A stretch of 64,000 bases of DNA from PALSA-505 sp036502085 (GTDB taxonomy: Bacteria; Actinomycetota; Actinomycetes; Streptosporangiales; Streptosporangiaceae): the NCBI GenBank assembly GCA_036502085.1, contig DASXZD010000057.1:19447-83446 (forward strand). Direction: 5' to 3'. Both the position numbers and the translations under genes were made by a program. The notes below the pieces were generated by a model that was not told where the DNA came from, did no database searches, and saw only the letters and a program-made list of their open reading frames with translations. Below, one piece after another: positions 58,732-64,000 of this stretch. Position 1 is the first letter of the stretch; every line of letters begins with the position of its first letter.

Positions 58732-59796
58732 TCAGGTGATCTGCCAGGTGTCGCCGCCGGCCAGCAGGCCGCCGAGGTCACCCGCCCCCTGCCGCGTGCG
58801 AGCCACCTCGAGCTGAGCGGCCATCAGGTCGTCGTAGCTGTCCCTGGGCGCCTGCCGGAACACGCCGATCGGTGAGTGCGCGAAGTCCCCGGTGTCCAGC
58901 CGGGACAACGCGAACGCGTACGACGGGTCGGCGGCGTGCGCGTCGTGCACGAGCAGCGCCTCCTCGCCCACATCGGCCACGTTCACCACGTCAAGCGAGC
59001 CACGCGCGCCGAACCGCAGTCCGTGCTCGCGCTGCGCGCCGAACCGCACCGGCTCGCCGTGCTCCAGCCTGATCAGCCGCACGTCCCTGGAGCCCGGCTC
59101 GGTGACCGGCGCGAACGCATCGTCGTTGAAGATCGGGCAGTTCTGGTAGATCTCGATGAACGAGGTGCCCCGGTGGTCGGCCGCCGCCCGCAAGACCCCG
59201 GTCAGGTGCTTGCGGTCGGAGTCGATCGTGCGCGCGACGAAGCTCGCCTCCGCGCCCAGCGCCAGCGAGATCGGGTTGAACGGGGTATCCAGGGAGCCGA
59301 ACGGGGTGGACTTGGTGACCTTGCCCTGCTCCGAAGTCGGCGAGTACTGCCCCTTGGTCAGCCCGTAGATCCGGTTGTTGAACAGCATGATGTTGATGTT
59401 GACGTTGCGGCGCAGCGCGTGGATCAGGTGATTGCCGCCGATCGACAGCGCGTCGCCGTCGCCGGTGATCACCCACACCGACAGGTCGGGCCGGCTGGCC
59501 GCCAGGCCGGTGGCGATGGCGGGCGCGCGGCCGTGGATCGAGTGCATCCCGTAGCTGTTGACGTAGTACGGCAGCCGGGACGAGCAGCCAATCCCCGAGA
59601 TGACGACCACGTTCTCCTTGGGCACCCCGAGCTCGGGCAGGAACGACTGGAACGCGGCCAGAATCGCGTAGTCACCGCAGCCGGGGCACCAGCGCACTTC
59701 CTGGTCGGACTTGAAGTCCCTGGTGGAGAGCTTCTCCTGGCCGACCGGCACCAGGGTCAGCGAGGCCGGGCGGTGGCCGTTCGACGGCTCAGACAT
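58732..59796 (-). CDS. korB: 2-oxoacid:ferredoxin oxidoreductase beta subunit
   Basis: This 354-residue thiamine-diphosphate-binding half is probably of 2-oxoglutarate:ferredoxin oxidoreductase. The TPP/Mg motif is GDGDALSIGGNHLIHALRRN, ending with NN at 140-141. Likely [4Fe-4S] ligands are the CPGC pair (37, 40), IGCSS (71) and QNCP. The order beta downstream of gamma-alpha and the 8-bp overlap with korA match other actinomycetes. The enzyme makes acyl-CoA from 2-oxoacids and reduces ferredoxin in the cytoplasm. The 2-oxoglutarate preference is inferred from family, not proven. Confidence 0.92.
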   Translation of the reverse strand: MSEPSNGHRPASLTLVPVGQEKLSTRDFKSDQEVRWCPGCGDYAILAAFQSFLPELGVPKENVVVISGIGCSSRLPYYVNSYGMHSIHGRAPAIATGLAASRPDLSVWVITGDGDALSIGGNHLIHALRRNVNINIMLFNNRIYGLTKGQYSPTSEQGKVTKSTPFGSLDTPFNPISLALGAEASFVARTIDSDRKHLTGVLRAAADHRGTSFIEIYQNCPIFNDDAFAPVTEPGSRDVRLIRLEHGEPVRFGAQREHGLRFGARGSLDVVNVADVGEEALLVHDAHAADPSYAFALSRLDTGDFAHSPIGVFRQAPRDSYDDLMAAQLEVARTRQGAGDLGGLLAGGDTWQIT

Positions 59797-61762
59797 GGTC
59801 GATCACCTCACGGGTCACCTTGGCTAGCTCGGTCGCGTAGAACGGCAGGCCGCGCACCTGGTTGTAGGAGATCACGTCGATCAGGTAGCGCCCGCGCAGC
59901 AGCAGGGCGAGCTGCCCGAGGTTAATCTCGGGAACGAGAACCTTGTCGTACCGCCTGAGCACCTCTTCGAGGTTAGCCGGGAACGGGTTGAGGTGCCGCA
60001 GGTGCGCCTGGGCGGCTTTCCCGCCGTCTTGCCGTACCTGCCGCAAGGCGGCTCCAATTGTCCCGTACGTAGAACCCCACCCAAGCACGAGAACGCGGGC
60101 GTCACCGGTGGGATCGTCCACGGCGAGCGGCGGGATGTCAGCGGCAATGCCGTCCACCTTGGCCTGCCGCAGCCGCACCATCCGGTCGTGGTTGTCAGGG
60201 TCATAGGAGATCGTGCCGGTGACGTCGGCCTTCTCGATGCCGCCGATCCTGTGCTCGAGGCCCGGCGTGCCCGGCACGGCCCAGGGCCTGGCCAGGGTGA
60301 CTGGGTCCCGCAGGAACGGCTGGAATACCTGTGAGCTGTCGGTCTCGGTGGAACCGTTCGGAATCGCGAATGAAAACTCGCTGGCGATATCGGGAAGCCC
60401 GGTCACGTCGGGAAGCCGCCACGGCTCGGACCCGTTCGCCAGGTAACCGTCGGAGAGCAGGATGACCGGCGTGCGGTACTTGATCGCGATCCGCGCCGCC
60501 TCGATCGCCACCGCGAAGCAGTCGGACGGGCTGGCCGGCGCGACGATCGGGATCGGCGACTCGCCGTTGCGGCCGAACATGGCCAGCAGCAGGTCGGCCT
60601 GCTCGGTCTTGGTCGGCATGCCGGTGGACGGCCCGGCCCGCTGGATGTCGCAGATGACCAGCGGCAGCTCGACCGAGACGGCTAGGCCCACCGTCTCCGC
60701 TTTGAGGATCATGCCGGGACCCGAGGTCGTGGTGACGGCCAGCGATCCGCCGAACGCCGCGCCGAGTGCCGCGCCGACGCCCGCGATCTCGTCCTCGGCC
60801 TGGAACGTCCTGATGCCGAACCGCTTGTGCTTGGACAGCTCATGCAGGATGTCCGAGGCGGGCGTGATCGGGTACGAGCCGAGGAACAGCGGCAGCCCGG
60901 ACAGCTGCCCGGCGGCGATCAGGCCGTAGGACAGCGCGGTATTGCCGGTGATGTTGCGGTAGGTCCCCGGCTCGAGCGCGGCGGGCTTGACTTCGTACCT
61001 GACCGAGAACGACTCGGTGGTCTCGCCGTAGTTCCAGCCGGCCTGGAAGGCCGCGATGTTAGCCTTCATGATCTCGGGCTGGGCGGCGAACTTGCCCTCG
61101 AGGAACTTCAGCGTGCTGTCGGCCGGGCGATCGTAAAGCCAGGAGAGCATGCCGAGCGCGAACATGTTCTTGGCCCGCTCGGCGTCCTTCCTGGTGATCT
61201 CGAATTCGTCGAGCGCCTTGACCGTCATCGAGGTGAGCGGGATGGCGTGCACGCGGAATTCGGCCAGCGAGCCGTCCTCGAGCGGGCTGGCCGTATAGCC
61301 GACCCGGGACAGGTTACGCTTGGTGAACTCGTCGGTATTGACGATCAGTTCACCGCCGCGCGGCAGGTCGGTCAGGTTCGCCTTGAGCGCGGCCGGGTTC
61401 ATCGCCACCAGCACGTCCGGGGCATCGCCCGGCGTCAGGATGTCATGATCGGCAAAGTGCAGCTGGAAGCTCGACACCCCCGGTAGCGTGCCTGCGGGCG
61501 CCCGGATCTCGGCTGGGAAGTTTGGCAGCGTGGATAGATCGTTTCCAAACGATGCCGTCTCCTGGGTGAACCTGTCCCCCGTGAGCTGCATGCCGTCACC
61601 GGAGTCGCCGGCGAAGCGGATGATGACGCGATCAAGCTGCTGGACCTGTTTGGTCACAGTCGGAGGACCTCCTCCACGCGCCGCAGTCCGCGGGACGACA
61701 GCGGCGGCGTTCCCCTTGGAGCCCTGTCCCGGGGCCGGGGTGTGAGTTAGGGTTGCCTGCAT
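59789..61762 (-). CDS. korA: 2-oxoacid:ferredoxin oxidoreductase, fused gamma-alpha subunit
   Basis: The product has 657 residues. The N-terminal gamma domain opens RVIIRFAGDSGDGMQLTGDRF and contains NFPAEIRAPAGTLPGVSSFQ. The alpha domain carries GNTALSYGLIAAGQLSG, then YPITPASDILHELSKH, and EDEIAGVGAALGAAFGG, the pyrimidine-binding fold typical of KorA. ATG 61762 gives a normal actinobacterial N-terminus; the frame stays open to 61918 but the extra part has poor codon bias and reaches into the promoter region. It is translated just ahead of korB with an 8-bp overlap. Confidence 0.93.
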   Translation of the reverse strand: MQATLTHTPAPGQGSKGNAAAVVPRTAARGGGPPTVTKQVQQLDRVIIRFAGDSGDGMQLTGDRFTQETASFGNDLSTLPNFPAEIRAPAGTLPGVSSFQLHFADHDILTPGDAPDVLVAMNPAALKANLTDLPRGGELIVNTDEFTKRNLSRVGYTASPLEDGSLAEFRVHAIPLTSMTVKALDEFEITRKDAERAKNMFALGMLSWLYDRPADSTLKFLEGKFAAQPEIMKANIAAFQAGWNYGETTESFSVRYEVKPAALEPGTYRNITGNTALSYGLIAAGQLSGLPLFLGSYPITPASDILHELSKHKRFGIRTFQAEDEIAGVGAALGAAFGGSLAVTTTSGPGMILKAETVGLAVSVELPLVICDIQRAGPSTGMPTKTEQADLLLAMFGRNGESPIPIVAPASPSDCFAVAIEAARIAIKYRTPVILLSDGYLANGSEPWRLPDVTGLPDIASEFSFAIPNGSTETDSSQVFQPFLRDPVTLARPWAVPGTPGLEHRIGGIEKADVTGTISYDPDNHDRMVRLRQAKVDGIAADIPPLAVDDPTGDARVLVLGWGSTYGTIGAALRQVRQDGGKAAQAHLRHLNPFPANLEEVLRRYDKVLVPEINLGQLALLLRGRYLIDVISYNQVRGLPFYATELAKVTREVIDHV

Positions 61763-62087
61763 GTTACTTCGGCGGCTGTCCCTGGCTGCACGCATTTCGG
61801 CCCCTGGTTGAGGCTGTGATGTATCTCTCATCTGAGGCTGCCAGGTCTGGCTATCCCGAGGCAGCGATCGTCTCATTTTATGACAGATTCTCGCCAAAGC
61901 ATCACCGAAATGTAACAAGTATTGGTGGTTGAGCTATGCCGGCGACCGCGTCGCCGACTGCGCTGTGGGCGTAGCCGCGCCGGGCCGGGAACGCCGATCG
62001 GGCGCGGGCCCGTTGAACATGTCGTGAGACGGGTCGGCGCGCGACCTTGAGCAGCGACTGGAACGGGGGCGAGGGAGGGTGCCCTAC
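61763..62087. other. Divergent intergenic region between korA and htpX
   Basis: The 325 bp contain no gene I can support. The central part (about 61820-61930) is clearly AT-richer, including a run ATTTTATGACAGATTC and ATGTAACAAGTATTGG. It should carry promoters for both directions, but no consensus pair can be assigned with confidence. Confidence 0.5.
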
Positions 62088-62933
62088 GTGCATGGGAACG
62101 TGCTGCGGACCGCGATCCTCTTCGCCGTGCTCGGCAGCCTCATCCTGGCGGTTGGCGCGACGGCCGGCGGGAGCGACGGGCTGATCATCGCCGTGCTGGT
62201 CGCGCTCGGCGTCTGCGGCATCGCCTACTTCTGGAGCGACAGGATCGCGCTGTCGGCGATGCGGTCCCGGCCGGTCAGCGAGTGGGAATACCCGCAGCTC
62301 TACCGGCTGGTACGCGAGCTGAGCAGCATCGCGCGCACCCCCGCGCCCCGGCTGTACGTGTCCCCGGCCCTGCAGCCGAACGCCTTCGCCACCGGCCGCA
62401 ACCGGCGGACCGCCGCGGTCTGCTGCACCGAGGGAATCTTGCGAACGCTGGACCCCGACGAACTGCGCGGGGTGCTGGGCCACGAGCTGTCGCACGTGCA
62501 CAGCCGGGACATCCTGATCTCTTCGGTGGCCGCGGGGCTGGCCACCGTGATCACCTTCCTGGCCGCGCTGGCCTGGCTGCTGCCGTTCGGCCGGGGCGGC
62601 GGGCGGCTGCTCAAGTTGGCCTTCATGCTGGTGCTCGGGCCGGTGGCCGCGCTGCTGATTCAGCTGGCCATCGCGCGGACCAGGGAGTACCAGGCGGATG
62701 CGGCGGGGGTACGGCTGACCGGCGACCCGCTGGCGCTGGCCAGGGCGCTGCGCAAGATCGAGCTGGGCACGGAGGCGCATCCGCTGGTGGCCAGCGGGCC
62801 GCTGGCCGCGGCCGGGCACCTGATGATCGTGGCACCGTTCCGGTCCGCGGGGCTCGGCCGCCTGTTCTCGACCCACCCGCCGGTAGCCGAGCGGGTCAGG
62901 CGGCTGGAGTCGCTGGCTGGCTGCCCGCGCTGA
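62088..62933 (+). CDS. htpX: HtpX-type membrane zinc metalloprotease
   Basis: This 281-residue M48 protease is probably involved in membrane protein quality control. Two N-terminal helices (about 10-30 and 33-48) are followed by the catalytic GHELSHVHSRD zinc motif near 140-150. Two more hydrophobic segments lie between about 155 and 205, and the third zinc ligand is in AIARTREYQADAAGVRLTG. The C-terminal FSTHPPVAERVRRLE is typical. GTG 62088 is placed 8 nt after GGGAGG; GTG 62079 overlaps that ribosome site. Confidence 0.92.
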   Translation: MHGNVLRTAILFAVLGSLILAVGATAGGSDGLIIAVLVALGVCGIAYFWSDRIALSAMRSRPVSEWEYPQLYRLVRELSSIARTPAPRLYVSPALQPNAFATGRNRRTAAVCCTEGILRTLDPDELRGVLGHELSHVHSRDILISSVAAGLATVITFLAALAWLLPFGRGGGRLLKLAFMLVLGPVAALLIQLAIARTREYQADAAGVRLTGDPLALARALRKIELGTEAHPLVASGPLAAAGHLMIVAPFRSAGLGRLFSTHPPVAERVRRLESLAGCPR

Positions 62934-63050
62934 GGTTTCTGGGTTTTTTGTGCTGGCCCGGCTGGCCGGACTGGGCGCTGGACAGGTGGGCGCTGGCCGG
63001 GCGTTGGTCTGCTGCGTGGGCCGGGCGCTGGGCGGCTGAGCGCTGGAGCG

Positions 63051-63542
63051 CTACCGGTAGTTGACGAACTGCAGGGCGAATTCGAAGTCCTTGCCCCTGA
63101 GCAGCGAGATCACGGCCTGCAGGTCATCCTTCTTCTTCGACGAGACGCGCAGCTCCTCGCCCTGGATCTGGGCCCGGATGCCGCTGGGCCCCTCATCCCG
63201 GATGATCTTCGAGATCTTCTTGGTGTTCTCCTGGGAGAGGCCCTCTTTGAGCGCGACCGCCAGCCTGTACTCCTTGCCGGAGAGCTTCGGCTCATCCGGG
63301 TCGAGCGCCTTCAGCGAGACCTTGCGCTTGACAAGCTTGTCCTTGAAGACATCGAGGACGGCCTTGGCCCGCTCCTCGCTGTTGGCGCGAATCTCCACGT
63401 CATGATCGCCGGACCAGGCGATGGAGGCACCGACGCCGCGGAAGTCGAACCGCGTCCCGATCTCCTTGGACGCCTGCTGCAGAGCGTTGTCGACCTCCTG
63501 GCGGTCGACCTTGCTCACGATGTCAAAAGATGAGTCAGCCAA
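63051..63542 (-). CDS. yajQ: YajQ family (DUF520) nucleotide-binding protein
   Basis: The product has 163 residues, the normal length of the family. It opens SSFDIVSKVDRQEVDNAL, then TRFDFRGV, KALDPDEPKLSGKEYRLAV and a C-terminal KKKDDLQAVISLLR..DFEFALQFVNYR, all diagnostic of YajQ. Relatives bind cyclic di-GMP or nucleic acids; the role in actinobacteria is not settled. The start is TTG 63542, with GGGGAAGGA about 7 nt upstream. It converges with htpX across a 117-bp gap that contains repeated GGGCGCTGG words and a T6 run. Confidence 0.93.
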   Translation of the reverse strand: MADSSFDIVSKVDRQEVDNALQQASKEIGTRFDFRGVGASIAWSGDHDVEIRANSEERAKAVLDVFKDKLVKRKVSLKALDPDEPKLSGKEYRLAVALKEGLSQENTKKISKIIRDEGPSGIRAQIQGEELRVSSKKKDDLQAVISLLRGKDFEFALQFVNYR

Positions 63543-63903
63543 GGATTGATCCTTCCCCTGGGAATCCTGCCGCGGACGCGGGACGCGGAACAGCGTAAAC
63601 CTAGACGCCAGCGTGATCGCGGCGCCGATCGTTTGCAGGGTCTGGCCGGGCGGAGGGCGTCTGTGGATGCTGGGCGTCTGCGGACACGCGGAACCACTTC
63701 CCGCTTACAACTGGCAGCTAACGGTCAGTAACCATCGTCCAGTCGGCCCCTGCGTACTGCGACATTCTAGCGAGATCCACAAGGTCGTAAAGGGGCCGGG
63801 TGCGGCCTGTGCCCCGGCGTCGGCGAGTCGTACGCGGGTCCGTTGTGCCGACCCAGGGCCGGCTCGGCTATCCTGCACTGTGCCGTCAGGTACGACGGCG
63901 CGC
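63543..63903. other. Intergenic region between yajQ and tRNA-Tyr
   Basis: The 361 bp contain no gene I can support. The right part carries a TATCCT element at 63869-63874, about 30 bp before the tRNA, with TGCCGA 17 bp further upstream. This is a possible tRNA promoter. The left part should hold the yajQ promoter. Confidence 0.45.
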
Positions 63904-63988
63904 GGCAGGTTGCCCGAGTGGCCAAAGGGAGCGGTCTGTAAAACCGTCGGCTTAGCCTACGCTGGTTCGAACCCAGCACCTGCCACCA
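63904..63988 (+). tRNA. tRNA-Tyr (anticodon GUA)
   Basis: The acceptor stem GGCAGGT (63904-63910) pairs with ACCTGCC (63978-63984), followed by discriminator A and an encoded CCA (63986-63988). The anticodon loop CTGTAAA contains GTA at 63938-63940. The T-loop GGTTCGAACCC is canonical, and the long variable arm marks a class II tRNA, as expected for bacterial tRNA-Tyr. The D-arm reads TGCCCGAGTGGCCAAAGGGA. Confidence 0.96.
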
Positions 63989-64000
63989 CCTGCGGAAACA

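Noticed and set aside
63767..63979. Minus-strand 70-codon open frame near the right edge
   Set aside because: It runs across the tRNA-Tyr gene and has no support.

Overview
The window is chromosomal DNA from a high-GC, probably filamentous actinomycete. The evidence is GC-rich third codon positions, frequent GTG/TTG starts, 4-bp start/stop overlaps, a menaquinone-type respiratory chain, an actinobacterial fused KorA, and an htpX-yajQ-tRNA-Tyr neighbourhood familiar from Streptomyces and Streptosporangiales. No insertion sequence, integrase, phage gene, rRNA or CRISPR array was seen. No recognisable transcription factor is encoded in the 64 kb.

Region 1 (1-19.6 kb) looks like a cell-surface polysaccharide locus. 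After the 3' end of a secreted beta-propeller gene comes a WecG/TagA-type glycosyltransferase. A long minus-strand array follows. Read from 17.8 kb downwards it encodes a Wzz/BY-kinase-like protein with a broken P-loop, a DUF3048 lipoprotein, an O-antigen-polymerase-like protein, a flippase, a PAP2 phosphatase translationally coupled to an aminoglycoside-phosphotransferase-fold kinase, and six consecutive sulfotransferase-domain proteins, one of them fused to a GT2 glycosyltransferase. A secreted GH26-like hydrolase is divergent from the array. I infer that the locus makes, exports and sulfates an exopolysaccharide or glycoconjugate. This is the best candidate here for an undescribed system.

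Region 2 (19.6-48.2 kb) holds respiration genes flanked by lectin genes. Three long secreted proteins share one architecture: a beta-propeller followed by two ricin-type trefoils joined by a polyproline linker. A fourth relative without lectin domains lies at the left edge. Between them are menG, a geranylgeranyl-reductase-family gene, the complete nuoA-N operon (complex I) and a polyprenyl diphosphate synthase. Together these make and use a (probably partly saturated) menaquinone. A perfect Rex-type operator lies 35 bp before the reductase start, suggesting that the whole operon responds to NADH/NAD+. A GT4 glycosyltransferase sits between two of the lectin genes.

Region 3 (48.2-64 kb) is general metabolism. 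It contains a five-gene branched-chain-amino-acid-type ABC importer preceded by two 26-bp direct repeats, msrA, a class I methyltransferase, a glutaminyl-peptide cyclotransferase-family protein, an RCC1-repeat exported protein, a crotonase next to korB-korA (2-oxoacid:ferredoxin oxidoreductase), htpX, yajQ and tRNA-Tyr(GUA). Strong inverted-repeat terminators separate several of the convergent gene pairs. Function calls come from reading motifs and architecture by eye, without database searches.
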